A DNA stretch of 64,000 bases from CAVRCA01 sp965218045 (GTDB taxonomy: Bacteria; Pseudomonadota; Alphaproteobacteria; Acetobacterales; Acetobacteraceae), in assembly GCA_965218045.1 (NCBI GenBank), contig CBDCJX010000011.1:930001-994000 (forward strand). The letters are read 5' to 3'. This document shows, one piece after another, positions 16,107-25,069 of this stretch. The translations under genes and the position numbers were made by a program. Below the pieces are notes generated by a model. That model saw only the letters and a program-made list of their open reading frames with translations. It made no database searches and had not been told where the DNA came from. Within the stretch, counting starts at the first letter, position 1. Each line of letters begins with the position of its first letter.

Positions 16107-18965
16107 ATGCCGGGGTCGATCCATGTGCGCGGAGCGCGCGAGCACAACCTCAAGAACGTCGAGGTGGCGATCCCGCGCGATCGGCTGACCGTGATCACCG
16201 GCTTGTCCGGCTCCGGCAAGTCCTCGCTCGCCTTCGACACAATCTACGCCGAGGGGCAGCGCCGTTATGTCGAGAGCCTGTCGGCCTATGCGCGGCAATT
16301 CCTCGAGCTGATGGGCAAGCCCGACGTCGACAGCATCGAGGGCCTCTCGCCCGCGATTTCGATCGAGCAGAAGACCACCAGCCGCAATCCGCGCAGCACC
16401 GTCGGCACGGTGACCGAGATCCACGATTACATGCGCTTGCTGTGGGCGCGAGTGGGCGTGCCGTACTCACCGGCGACCGGGCTGCCGATCGAGGCGCAGA
16501 CCGTGTCGCAGATGGTCGACCGGGTGTTGGCGATGCCCGACGGCACCCGGCTGCTGCTGCTCGCCCCGGTGGTGCGCGACCGCAAGGGCGAGTATCGCAA
16601 GGAGCTGGCCGAGCTGCAGCGTCGCGGCTTCACCCGGGTGAAGGTGGACGGCACCTTGCACGAGATCGGCGAGGTGCCGGCGCTGAACCGCAAGATCAAG
16701 CACGAGATCGAGGCGGTGGTGGACCGGCTGGTGGTGCGCGCCGGCATCGAGCCGCGTCTCGCCGACAGCTTCGAGACCGCGCTCGGCCTGTCCGACGGGG
16801 TGGTCTACGCCGAGGGCGCGGAAAGCGGCGAGCGCACCGTGTTCTCCAGCCGCTTCGCCTGTCCGGTGAGCGGCTTCACCATCGAGGAGATCGAGCCGCG
16901 GCTGTTCAGCTTCAACAGCCCGCAAGGCGCTTGCCCGGCTTGCGACGGTCTCGGTGTGGAGACGTTCTTCGACCCGGCGCTGGTGGTGCCGGACGAGCGC
17001 GTCTGCCTCGCCGATGGCGCGGTGATGCCCTGGGCCGGCTCGCAGAGCCCGTATTACGACCAGACCCTGCAAAGCCTGGCGCGGCATTTCAAGGAGACCA
17101 CGCGCACACCCTGGGAGCTGCTCAAGCCGCGTGTGCGCGACGCCATCCTGTTCGGCACCGGGGACGAGGCGGTCGCCTTCACCTACAAGGACGGCGTGCG
17201 GTCCTACACGGTGACCAAGCCGTTCGAGGGCGTGATCCGCAACCTGCAACGCCGGTTCCAGGAGACCGACAGCGCCTGGGTGCGCGAGGAGATGTCGCGT
17301 TACCAGGCGGACAAGCCGTGCGTCGCTTGCAACGGCGCGCGGCTGAAGCCCGAGGCGCTGTCGGTGCGGGTCGCCGGCCGCAACATCGCCGAGGCGTCGG
17401 AGCTGTCGATCAGCGCCGGCCTGGCGTGGTTCCAGACGGTGATGCCGACCTTGACGCCGCAGCGCCAGGAGATCGCCCGACGCATCCTGCGCGAGATCGT
17501 CGAGCGCTTGCAGTTCCTCGAGGATGTCGGGCTCGACTACCTCACCCTGGCGCGCGGCTCGACCACCTTGTCGGGCGGCGAGAGCCAGCGCATCCGGCTG
17601 GCGAGCCAGATCGGCTCCGGCCTGACCGGCGTGCTCTATGTGCTGGACGAGCCGTCGATCGGGCTGCACCAACGCGACAATGAGCGACTGCTCGGCACCT
17701 TGCGTCGGCTGCGCGACATCGGCAACACGGTGCTGGTGGTGGAACACGACGAGGATGCGATCCGCGCCGCCGACCATCTCATCGACATGGGGCCGCTCGC
17801 CGGGGTGAACGGCGGCAACGTCGTGGCGCAGGGCACGCCGGCCGAGGTCGCGGCCAATCCCAAATCGCTCACCGGCGATTATCTGTCCGGGCGACGCCGG
17901 ATCGAGGTGCCGAGCTTGCGGCGCCCGGTGCAGGAGGATCGCGTGGTGCGCGTGATCGGCGCGCGGGCCAACAACCTCAAGAGCGTGACAGCGGGTTTCC
18001 CGCTGGGCACGTTCACCTGCGTCACCGGCGTCTCCGGCGGCGGCAAGTCGACCCTGGTCGTAGACACGCTATACAAGGCGGCGTCGCGTCGGCTGATGGG
18101 GTCGGGCGAGTCACCGGCGGCGCATGACCGCATCGAGGGGCTCGAGCTGCTCGACAAGATCATCGATATCGACCAGTCGCCGATCGGCCGCACGCCGCGC
18201 TCCAACCCGGCGACCTACACCGATCTGTTCGCGCCGATCCGCGACTGGTTCGCCGAGCTGCCGGAGAGTCGCGCGCGCGGCTACAAGCCGGGCCGGTTCA
18301 GCTTCAACGTCAAGGGCGGTCGCTGCGAGGCGTGCCAGGGCGACGGGCTGATCAAGATCGCGATGCATTTCCTGCCCGACGTGTTCGTCACCTGCGACGT
18401 GTGCAAGGGCAAGCGTTACAACCGCGAAACACTGGAAATAAAGTTTCGCGAGAAAGCGATTGCCGACGTGCTGGACATGACGGTGGACGAGGCGGTGCCG
18501 TATTTCTCCGCCGTCTCGCGCATCCACGACCGGCTAAAAATTCTGCGCGAGGTGGGCTTGGGCTATATCCGGCTGGGCCAGCAGGCGACGACCCTGTCGG
18601 GCGGCGAGGCGCAGCGGATCAAGCTGTCCAAGGAGCTGGCGCGACGCGCGACCGGGCGCACGCTGTACATCCTCGACGAGCCGACCACCGGGCTGCATTT
18701 CGAGGATGTGCGCAAGCTGCTGGAGGTGCTGCACGCGCTGGTCGAGCAGGGCAACACGGTGGTGGTGATCGAGCACAATCTGGAAGTGATCAAGACCGCC
18801 GACTGGATCCTCGATCTCGGCCCCGAGGGCGGCGACGGCGGCGGCCGAATTGTGGCGCAAGGCACACCGGAGGCGATCGCGGCGCACCCCGAGAGCCACA
18901 CCGGCCGCTTCCTGGCGCCGTTGCTGGCGCGGGAGAAGGCGGGGCGAGTGCGGCGGAGGGCTTAG
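16107..18965 (+). CDS. uvrA: Excinuclease ABC subunit A
   Basis: A 952-residue damage-recognition ATPase of nucleotide excision repair. It has two ABC ATPase halves: Walker A GLSGSGKSS near residue 32 and GVSGGGKST near residue 641, with LSGGE signature motifs in both. Two zinc-finger modules are seen (CPACDGLG and CEACQGDG, the latter paired with CDVCKGKR). The frame is open to 15972, but the ATG at 16107 gives the conserved N-terminus (MPGSIHVRGAREHNLKNV) and family length. A LexA-type box lies 34 bases upstream. Confidence 0.97.
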   Translation: MPGSIHVRGAREHNLKNVEVAIPRDRLTVITGLSGSGKSSLAFDTIYAEGQRRYVESLSAYARQFLELMGKPDVDSIEGLSPAISIEQKTTSRNPRSTVGTVTEIHDYMRLLWARVGVPYSPATGLPIEAQTVSQMVDRVLAMPDGTRLLLLAPVVRDRKGEYRKELAELQRRGFTRVKVDGTLHEIGEVPALNRKIKHEIEAVVDRLVVRAGIEPRLADSFETALGLSDGVVYAEGAESGERTVFSSRFACPVSGFTIEEIEPRLFSFNSPQGACPACDGLGVETFFDPALVVPDERVCLADGAVMPWAGSQSPYYDQTLQSLARHFKETTRTPWELLKPRVRDAILFGTGDEAVAFTYKDGVRSYTVTKPFEGVIRNLQRRFQETDSAWVREEMSRYQADKPCVACNGARLKPEALSVRVAGRNIAEASELSISAGLAWFQTVMPTLTPQRQEIARRILREIVERLQFLEDVGLDYLTLARGSTTLSGGESQRIRLASQIGSGLTGVLYVLDEPSIGLHQRDNERLLGTLRRLRDIGNTVLVVEHDEDAIRAADHLIDMGPLAGVNGGNVVAQGTPAEVAANPKSLTGDYLSGRRRIEVPSLRRPVQEDRVVRVIGARANNLKSVTAGFPLGTFTCVTGVSGGGKSTLVVDTLYKAASRRLMGSGESPAAHDRIEGLELLDKIIDIDQSPIGRTPRSNPATYTDLFAPIRDWFAELPESRARGYKPGRFSFNVKGGRCEACQGDGLIKIAMHFLPDVFVTCDVCKGKRYNRETLEIKFREKAIADVLDMTVDEAVPYFSAVSRIHDRLKILREVGLGYIRLGQQATTLSGGEAQRIKLSKELARRATGRTLYILDEPTTGLHFEDVRKLLEVLHALVEQGNTVVVIEHNLEVIKTADWILDLGPEGGDGGGRIVAQGTPEAIAAHPESHTGRFLAPLLAREKAGRVRRRA

Positions 18966-19061
18966 AGTGCGATTGGGAGCCCCGTCAGAGTCCGACCTCC
19001 GGCTGGCTGCTGCCTCCGGCCGGTGTCAGTCTTTCGTTCGACACACCCAAAGGGGGGAGTG

Positions 19062-20252
19062 ATGTCCGAGACGCGGCGCTCACTTGACGAAGGGACCGGT
19101 TACACCATCCGCCCGCCGATCCGGAGGGACGACCTTGTTCGGGTCGGGCGCGGCACCGGGATGGGCGAGTTGCTGCGCCGCTACTGGCATCCGATCGGGC
19201 TTGCCGCCGACGCGGGCACGGCGCCACGCCCGGTGCGGGTGCTCGGCGAGGATCTGATCCTGTTCCGCGATGGCTCCGGTCGTGCCGGGCTGGTGCACGC
19301 GCGCTGCTGCCATCGCGGCACGACGTTGTATTACGGCCGGGTGGAACCGCGTGGCATCCGCTGCTGCTATCACGGCTGGCTGTTCGACGCGCAGGGGCAC
19401 TGCCTCGAACAGCCCTGCGAGCCCCCGGGTCGCCGCATCAAGTCGAATGTCCGGCAACCCTGGTATCCGCTGGAAGAACGCTACGGGTTGATCTTCGCCT
19501 ACATGGGGCCGCCCGATCGCAAGCCGCTGTTGCCGCGCTACGAGTGCCTGGAGGTGCTGGAGCCGGGCGAGTTCATCGAGGCGGACGATACCTCGCTCGG
19601 CAGCGGCGGCCCGGCGATCGTGCCCTGCAACTGGCTGCAGCACTACGAGAACGTGGTCGATCCGTTCCACGTCCCCATCCTGCACGGCGCCTTCAGTGGC
19701 GCGCAGTTCACCGAGGCGATGGCGTCGATGCCGGACGTTTCGTTCGAAACTTCGCCGCGCGGCGTGACCGTGCGGTCGACGCGCAAGGCCGAGGACGGCC
19801 GCACGTTCCACCGTGTGACCGAGGCAGCGCTGCCTACTCTGCGCGTGGTGCCGAACCCGCGCGTGGCGCAGTTCGCGCGAGTCGAGTCGATCGGCTGGGT
19901 GCTGCCGATCGACGACACCACCTACCGCATCTACGTCGCCGGCCGGGTGCGCGAGACCGGCGAGATCGGGCGGATGCGCTCGACATTCGACGGCAAGCCG
20001 TGGCGTGACTTGACGGAGGCGGAGCACCAACGTTTTCCCGGCGATTACGAGGCGCAGGTCGGGCAAGGGTCGATCACCATCCACTCCGAGGAGCACCTCG
20101 CGGGGTCGGACCGCGGGATCACGTTGCTGCGCCGAATGTTGCAGGACCAGGTGCGCGCGGTCGCGGAGGGACGCGACCCGCTCGGAGTGGGCTTCGATCC
20201 GGCTAAGCCGCCCGTCGTGTTCGAGGCGGGCAACTACATTCGCGACGAGTAA
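19062..20252 (+). CDS. Rieske [2Fe-2S] oxygenase, alpha-subunit type
   Basis: A 396-residue Rieske non-haem iron oxygenase. The Rieske cluster motif is CCH-RG then CCYHGW, ligands near residues 82-105. The mononuclear iron motif ENVVDPFHVPILH provides the D-x2-H-x4-H pattern near residue 202. The start at 19062 has a strong AGGGGGGAG site; an upstream ATG at 19023 is in frame but poorly supported. Such enzymes hydroxylate or demethylate aromatic, steroid or N-methyl substrates and need a reductase partner. No ferredoxin or reductase gene is nearby. The stop is 3 bases from the stop of the convergent DUF4142 gene. Confidence 0.9.
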   Translation: MSETRRSLDEGTGYTIRPPIRRDDLVRVGRGTGMGELLRRYWHPIGLAADAGTAPRPVRVLGEDLILFRDGSGRAGLVHARCCHRGTTLYYGRVEPRGIRCCYHGWLFDAQGHCLEQPCEPPGRRIKSNVRQPWYPLEERYGLIFAYMGPPDRKPLLPRYECLEVLEPGEFIEADDTSLGSGGPAIVPCNWLQHYENVVDPFHVPILHGAFSGAQFTEAMASMPDVSFETSPRGVTVRSTRKAEDGRTFHRVTEAALPTLRVVPNPRVAQFARVESIGWVLPIDDTTYRIYVAGRVRETGEIGRMRSTFDGKPWRDLTEAEHQRFPGDYEAQVGQGSITIHSEEHLAGSDRGITLLRRMLQDQVRAVAEGRDPLGVGFDPAKPPVVFEAGNYIRDE

Positions 20253-20255
20253 GTG

Positions 20256-20801
20256 TCAGTTGGCGCCGCTCACCTTGAGGCGCTGTGCCGCTTGGGCGTG
20301 CTTCTGGTCCACCTGCTTGAAGTCGTTGATGAACTGCTTGATCGCCTGATTGCCGGTCGTCCGCTCCTCCTGCTGCGACCGCTTGGCGTCCTGCTGGTTG
20401 ATCTCTTTTGCCTGTTCCACGAACCCTCGATCGAAGGCGGTGCCGTTCAAGTCCCGCAGCATCCTGATCTTGGCCTGCTGCTGGTCGGTGGGCGCGTCGG
20501 GCAGCTTGATACCCTGCTGCTGCGCGAGCCGCTCCAGCGCCTGGTTGTACTTGGTGTGGTCGCTGACGATCATCTCGGCATACTGACGGACCTCGGGGCT
20601 GCGCGCTTCGGTTTTCGCCAGAGACGCCAGTTGCAGCTCATACGCCGCACCATGCGCGTCGGCTTCGAGAAACGCCTTGTCTTTCGCGGTGAGCTGCGCC
20701 GGACCGCTTTTCATCGTCATCAACGGCGCTTGTGCGAACACCGCCGGCGCTGTCACCAGCAGGGAAGCGGCCGCAACGAGCGTCGCGCGCGAATATTTCA
20801 T
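20256..20801 (-). CDS. DUF4142 protein, exported
   Basis: A 181-residue protein with a clear signal peptide (MKYSRATLVAAASLLVTAPAVFA, cut before QAPL). The helical body fits DUF4142: KAFLEADAHGAAYELQLASLA, then a SDHTKYN motif near residue 100. The domain is a ferritin-like helical bundle found in exported proteins, with no established reaction. A CGGGGGAGG site lies close to the ATG. It stands alone and is predicted periplasmic. Confidence 0.85.
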   Translation of the reverse strand: MKYSRATLVAAASLLVTAPAVFAQAPLMTMKSGPAQLTAKDKAFLEADAHGAAYELQLASLAKTEARSPEVRQYAEMIVSDHTKYNQALERLAQQQGIKLPDAPTDQQQAKIRMLRDLNGTAFDRGFVEQAKEINQQDAKRSQQEERTTGNQAIKQFINDFKQVDQKHAQAAQRLKVSGAN

Positions 20802-20938
20802 AGCAAATGACCTCCCCCGGGTTGCAGAGCCGTGGGCGCCTTTCGCCGGAACCGGATTGCTCCTGCTGGGCTGCTTCCTCGGCGTTGTCCCTTCGACTCC
20901 GGCGCGCCTCCCGCGAACCGCTGCAACCGCGTTCGAGG

Positions 20939-21664
20939 CTACACCCGGCCGCGCAGCCCCGCCAGCATCACCGCCAGCCGGTCGCCGAGGCCACGCGGGC
21001 CGGCGGGGCGGTTCGGCCGGCGCAGGTCACGCCGCGCCAGCACCACCGGCAGCGCGGCGGCGATCGCCTCGCGCGGCAGCACGAGCCGGCGCGTGTCGGC
21101 CATCGCCCGGCCCTCGGCGGTCAGACGCGCGATGGCCTTGGGCCGGTCCGGCAGGTCGGCGGGGAGCAGCGAGCGCCCCTGGCGGGCGAGCAGCGGCGCG
21201 TTGCGCAGCACGCCAGCGGCACCGTAGGCGGCGCCGGGTTCGCGGAGCTGTTCGGGGTCCGACGCGCCGAGCAGCCGCGCCGCCGCCACCGCTACACCAC
21301 CGGCGGTGCCGCGCAGATAAGCTCGCCATGCGTCCAACGTCGGGATCTCCGGCTCGGCCTCGATCTCGCGTGCGTCGATCAGCGCCAGCAGATCGGCCGC
21401 ATCGAGCGCGCCCCGCTCGAGATCCGCGCGCAGCGGGCGGGCAACCTCATGTCGTCGGTCGGCGCCCTCCACCACCTCGCGCCACCAATGCAAGCGGATC
21501 AGCGCGAGCGCTGGCTCGGAGACGACTTCGCGCGCCCGGGCCAGCTCGTGGTTGAACGCGAACAGGGTCAACAGCGCCTCCCGCTTCGCGGCGGGCGCGA
21601 ACAACGCGGTGAGGAAGCGGTCGGGATCGTGCCGGCGGACGAAACCGGCGAGGCTGTCAGTCAT
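20939..21664 (-). CDS. Squalene/phytoene synthase family protein, NDUFAF6-like
   Basis: A 241-residue protein with the family's helical fold and the patterns AFNHELARAREVVSEP and IRLHWWREVVEG near residues 36-67. The Asp-rich DxxxD motifs needed for prenyl diphosphate condensation are not seen, which fits the non-enzymatic NDUFAF6-like branch linked to respiratory complex I assembly in mitochondria. The bacterial role is inferred only. No carotenoid or hopanoid genes are adjacent. Confidence 0.75.
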   Translation of the reverse strand: MTDSLAGFVRRHDPDRFLTALFAPAAKREALLTLFAFNHELARAREVVSEPALALIRLHWWREVVEGADRRHEVARPLRADLERGALDAADLLALIDAREIEAEPEIPTLDAWRAYLRGTAGGVAVAAARLLGASDPEQLREPGAAYGAAGVLRNAPLLARQGRSLLPADLPDRPKAIARLTAEGRAMADTRRLVLPREAIAAALPVVLARRDLRRPNRPAGPRGLGDRLAVMLAGLRGRV

Positions 21665-21783
21665 TGAAAGCAGGTGAGCCGCCGAGGTCGGACGGTCAAC
21701 CTTGACGCCCCTGCCGCCGGGCCATAGCTACCGAACGGCCCGTCGCGCCGCTGGACCGCGAAAAAATCAACCGGAGAACGACC

Positions 21784-22392
21784 ATGGCCTTTGAACTTCC
21801 CCCGCTTCCCTATTCCAAGACCGCGCTGGCCGATAAGGGCATGTGCGAGGAGACCTTGGAGCTGCATCACGACAAGCACCACCAGGCCTATGTCACCGCG
21901 TTGAACGGTTTCGTGGAAAAGGACTCGCAGCTCCAGGGCAAGTCGCTCGAGGAGATCATCAAGCTCTCGCACGGCAAGGAAAACATGGCGCCGGTGTTCA
22001 ACAATGCCGGGCAGCACTGGAACCACATCCTGTTCTGGCAGGCGATGTCACCGAAGGGTGGCGGCATGCCGGGCTCGCTGGAGAAGAAGATCGCCGAGGA
22101 TTTCGGTGGCATGCAGCAGTTCAAGGATGCCTTCAAGGCGGCGGGCGCCGGCCAGTTCGGCTCCGGCTGGGCCTGGCTGGTGCTGGCGAGCGATGGCAAG
22201 CTGAAGGTCACCAAGTCGCCCAACGGCTCCAACCCGCTCGCCACCGGCGAGGGCAAGGCCCTGCTCGGCATCGACGTGTGGGAGCACAGCTACTATCTCG
22301 ACTTCCGCAACCGCCGGCCGGACTACCTGCAGAACTGGATCGACAAGATCGCCAACTACGAGTTCGCTGAGGCGCAGCTCAAGGCGGCTTGA
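21784..22392 (+). CDS. sodB: Superoxide dismutase, Fe type
   Basis: A 202-residue Fe/Mn superoxide dismutase that converts superoxide to oxygen and hydrogen peroxide. Metal ligands are expected at His28 (LELHHDKHH), His81 (QHWNHILFW) and the Asp/His pair in IDVWEHSYYLDF. Gln in the FNNAGQHWNH stretch is the position that marks iron-type enzymes. GGAGA precedes the ATG. There is no signal peptide, so it is cytoplasmic. A double-hairpin repeat follows the gene. Confidence 0.95.
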   Translation: MAFELPPLPYSKTALADKGMCEETLELHHDKHHQAYVTALNGFVEKDSQLQGKSLEEIIKLSHGKENMAPVFNNAGQHWNHILFWQAMSPKGGGMPGSLEKKIAEDFGGMQQFKDAFKAAGAGQFGSGWAWLVLASDGKLKVTKSPNGSNPLATGEGKALLGIDVWEHSYYLDFRNRRPDYLQNWIDKIANYEFAEAQLKAA

Positions 22393-22400
22393 TGCAAAAC

Positions 22401-22474
22401 CCCTCACCCCGGCCCTCTCCCTGAAGGAGAGGGAGCAGAAAGCCCTCTCCCTCAGGGAGAGGGTTGGGTGAGGG
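22401..22474. repeat. REP-like nested palindromes between sodB and yajC
   Basis: An outer inverted repeat, CCCTCACCC (22401-22409) and GGGTGAGGG (22466-22474), encloses two hairpins. The one at 22413-22433 has CCCTCTCC/GGAGAGGG arms. The one at 22443-22463 is a perfect 10-1-10 palindrome. This resembles a BIME or REP unit, a class of dispersed palindromic element, and may also end transcription of the convergent sodB and yajC genes. Confidence 0.8.
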
Positions 22475-22479
22475 TGACC

Positions 22480-22845
22480 CTACGACGCGCGATCCTTCAC
22501 CGGCTTGACGTCGTTCGCCGGCGTCTGGCGCACCACGCTGCTGATGGTGTCGCGCACGACGGTCACCCGCAGATTGGGCGCGATCTCCACCTCCACCTCG
22601 TTCGACGGCTTGCCATCCCGATCGGGCGGCACGCGCTGCACGGTGCCGAGGATGCCGCCAGCGGTGACCACCCGGTCGCCGCGCTTCAGCGCCGACAGCA
22701 TCGTCTTCATCTGCTTCTGCCGCTGCTGCTGCGGTCGGATCAGCAGGAAGTAGAACACGCCGAAGATCAGCACCAGCGGCAGGAATTGGGTGGCACTGCC
22801 GAGCATGCCGGACACTTCCTGGGCGTAGGCGGGTGAAATCAACAT
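22480..22845 (-). CDS. yajC: Sec translocase accessory subunit YajC
   Basis: A 121-residue protein with one membrane helix near residues 19-38 (FLPLVLIFGVFYFLLI), followed by the hallmark RPQQQRQKQ and a small cytoplasmic beta domain (LKRGDRVVTAGGILGTV). YajC associates with SecDF in the inner membrane. The frame extends eight codons further upstream, but the ATG at 22845 with AAGGA twelve bases before it is the likely start. secD and secF are not next to it in this window. Confidence 0.93.
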   Translation of the reverse strand: MLISPAYAQEVSGMLGSATQFLPLVLIFGVFYFLLIRPQQQRQKQMKTMLSALKRGDRVVTAGGILGTVQRVPPDRDGKPSNEVEVEIAPNLRVTVVRDTISSVVRQTPANDVKPVKDRAS

Positions 22846-22948
22846 GGTCGCGGTCCTTGTCCCGGACACATGACGGTGCCGTGCCAGGTTGCGGGGAATG
22901 AGCCGGGACCATACTTTCCGCCCCCCTCACGTCAAGCTTGGCACCAAG

Positions 22949-23815
22949 ATGGACCAAACGCTGCTGGCACTCCTCGGCCGCATCGCCGATGCGCTGGACC
23001 GGCTCGCCCCACCCAAGCCGCCGACGCTCCGGCTCGACGCGGCCGAGGCGTTCGTCTGGCAGGCCGACGCCGGCACTCTCGCCCCGGTGCGCCGCGTCTC
23101 GCGCGTGCCGATCGAGCTGCTGCAAGGGGTCGAGCGGCAGAAAGCGATCCTGCTCGACAACACCTTGCGCTTCGCCCGTGGCCTGCCGGCCAACAACGCC
23201 ATGCTGTGGGGCGCGCGCGGCATGGGCAAGTCGTCGCTGGTGAAGGCAACACACGCGGCGGCACAGAAAGCGCTGCCCGGCAGCCTGGCGCTGATCGAGA
23301 TCCACCGCGAGGACATCGCCACCCTGCCCGACCTGCTCAACCTGCTGCGCGAGCAGCCGCAACGCTGCCTGATCCTATGCGACGACCTCTCCTTCGAGCG
23401 CGAGGATGCCGACTACAAGGCGCTGAAATCGGTGCTCGACGGCGGCATCGAGGGGCGGCCGGACAACGTGCTGTTCTACGCCACCTCGAACCGCCGCCAC
23501 CTGATGCCGCGCGACATGATCGAGAACGAGCGCCAGACGGCGATCAACCCGTCCGAGGCGACCGAGGAGAAGGTCTCGCTATCCGATCGGTTCGGACTGT
23601 GGATCGGCTTTCACAACTGCGACCAGGAGACCTATTTCGCCATGGTCGAGGGCTACGCGGCGCGCCTTCAACTGCCGATCGGTGCCGACGAGCTGCGCGC
23701 GCAAGCCGTCGAGTGGTCGGTCACGCGCGGCGCGCGCTCCGGTCGGGTGGCGTGGCAGTTCATCCAGGACTTGGCCGGACGGCTCGGCGTGCGCGACGAC
23801 GCCGGCCGCGATTGA
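22949..23815 (+). CDS. DUF815 family AAA ATP-binding protein
   Basis: A 288-residue protein from the chosen start. Walker A reads GARGMGKSS near residue 90, Walker B is LILCDDLSFE near residue 143, and the ATSNRRHLMPRDM stretch is typical of DUF815. The family has AAA-type ATP-binding proteins of unknown function. The frame opens upstream at a TTG (22889) with ATGs at 22898 and 22949; the last gives the usual N-terminus (MDQTLLALLGRIADALDRL), though its ribosome site is weak. It is transcribed divergently from yajC. Confidence 0.85.
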   Translation: MDQTLLALLGRIADALDRLAPPKPPTLRLDAAEAFVWQADAGTLAPVRRVSRVPIELLQGVERQKAILLDNTLRFARGLPANNAMLWGARGMGKSSLVKATHAAAQKALPGSLALIEIHREDIATLPDLLNLLREQPQRCLILCDDLSFEREDADYKALKSVLDGGIEGRPDNVLFYATSNRRHLMPRDMIENERQTAINPSEATEEKVSLSDRFGLWIGFHNCDQETYFAMVEGYAARLQLPIGADELRAQAVEWSVTRGARSGRVAWQFIQDLAGRLGVRDDAGRD

Positions 23816-23884
23816 GCTGGCCGGATCGACCTCGACGCACCTGTCGAGTACCCTCGACGGGAACAGCAAGCAGGAAAGCCGAGC

Positions 23885-25066
23885 ATGAACGATGTCGTCC
23901 TTCGCCACGGGGTGTTCATGGCCCCGTTCCATCCGACCGACGAGGACCCGACGGAGTGCCTGCAGCGCGATTTCGAGCTGATGCAGTGGCTCGACCGGCT
24001 CGGCTTCGAGGAGGCCTGGATCGGCGAGCATCATTCGGCCGGGTTCGAGATCATCGCCTCGCCCGAGCTGTTCATCGCCGCCGCGGCGGAACGCACGCGC
24101 CGGCTGCGTTTCGGCACCGGCGTGGTGTCCCTGCCCTACCACAACCCGCTGATGGTGGCGAACCGGATCATCCAGCTCGACCACCAGACCCGTGGCCGGG
24201 TGATGTTCGGCGCCGGCCCTGGACTGCTGACCACTGATGCGATGATGCTCGGCATCGACCCGAACACCCAGCGCGATCGCATGGCCGACGCGCTCGACGT
24301 GATTTTACGCTTGTTCAAGGGCGAGGCGGTCACCCGCAAGACCGAGTGGTACGCCCTGAACAACGCGCGGGCGCATCTGCTGCCCTACACCAAACCGTAT
24401 CCCGAGATCGCGGTCGCCAGCGCGGTGACGCCCTCCGGCGGCCGGCTCGCCGGCAAGTACGGGTTCAACATGCTCTGTCTCGCCGCGACCGACCCGAGCG
24501 GCGGGTTCGACGCGCTGGCGACCAACTGGGCGGTGGCCAATGAGATCGCCGCCGAGCATGGCCGGGCGATGGACCCCAACAAGCTGCGCCTGGTCGGGCC
24601 GCTGTTCATCGCCGAGACCCGCGAAGCGGCGCGCGAAAAGGTGCGGTTCGGCTTCGAGAAGTTTCTCGGCTACTTCAACAAGATCTCCCGCGCGCCGGGC
24701 CGCTACCCGGTGCCGGCCGGGACCGACCCGGTGGACTGGTTTGTCGACAAGGGGTTTGGCGTGGTCGGCACCCCGGACGACGCGATCGCCATGATCGAGC
24801 GGCTACAGGCCAAGCAGGGCGATTTCGGCGTGTTCTGCCAGCAGGCGCATGACTGGGCGGATTGGGAAGACACCAAGAAATCCTACGAGCTCTATGCCCG
24901 CTTCGTGATGCCGCACTTTCGCCGCGCCAACGCCAACCGGGTGGCCTCGATCGAGTGGGCCGACACAAACTCGGAGGAGTTCGGCGCCAAGCGCATGGCG
25001 GCGGTCGATGCGATGTTCGCCAAGCACGAGGCGGAGCGGCGGGCCAAGGCGCAGGCGGCGGAGTAG
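23885..25066 (+). CDS. LLM-class flavin-dependent oxidoreductase (luciferase-like)
   Basis: A 393-residue luciferase-like TIM-barrel protein. Typical segments are GFEEAWIGEHHSAGF near residue 40, RFGTGVVSLPYHNP near residue 77 and GRVMFGAGPGLLTTDA near residue 104. The length and the EHH motif suggest the alkane/limonene monooxygenase-like branch that uses reduced FMN. F420 use cannot be excluded, because the organism appears able to make it. The gene stands alone and ends 3 bases from the stop of serS. Confidence 0.85.
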   Translation: MNDVVLRHGVFMAPFHPTDEDPTECLQRDFELMQWLDRLGFEEAWIGEHHSAGFEIIASPELFIAAAAERTRRLRFGTGVVSLPYHNPLMVANRIIQLDHQTRGRVMFGAGPGLLTTDAMMLGIDPNTQRDRMADALDVILRLFKGEAVTRKTEWYALNNARAHLLPYTKPYPEIAVASAVTPSGGRLAGKYGFNMLCLAATDPSGGFDALATNWAVANEIAAEHGRAMDPNKLRLVGPLFIAETREAAREKVRFGFEKFLGYFNKISRAPGRYPVPAGTDPVDWFVDKGFGVVGTPDDAIAMIERLQAKQGDFGVFCQQAHDWADWEDTKKSYELYARFVMPHFRRANANRVASIEWADTNSEEFGAKRMAAVDAMFAKHEAERRAKAQAAE

Positions 25067-25069
25067 CGG

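Noticed and set aside
20939..21664. Carotenoid or hopanoid synthase
   Set aside because: The Asp-rich substrate motifs are absent and no pathway genes are nearby; the NDUFAF6-like reading fits better.
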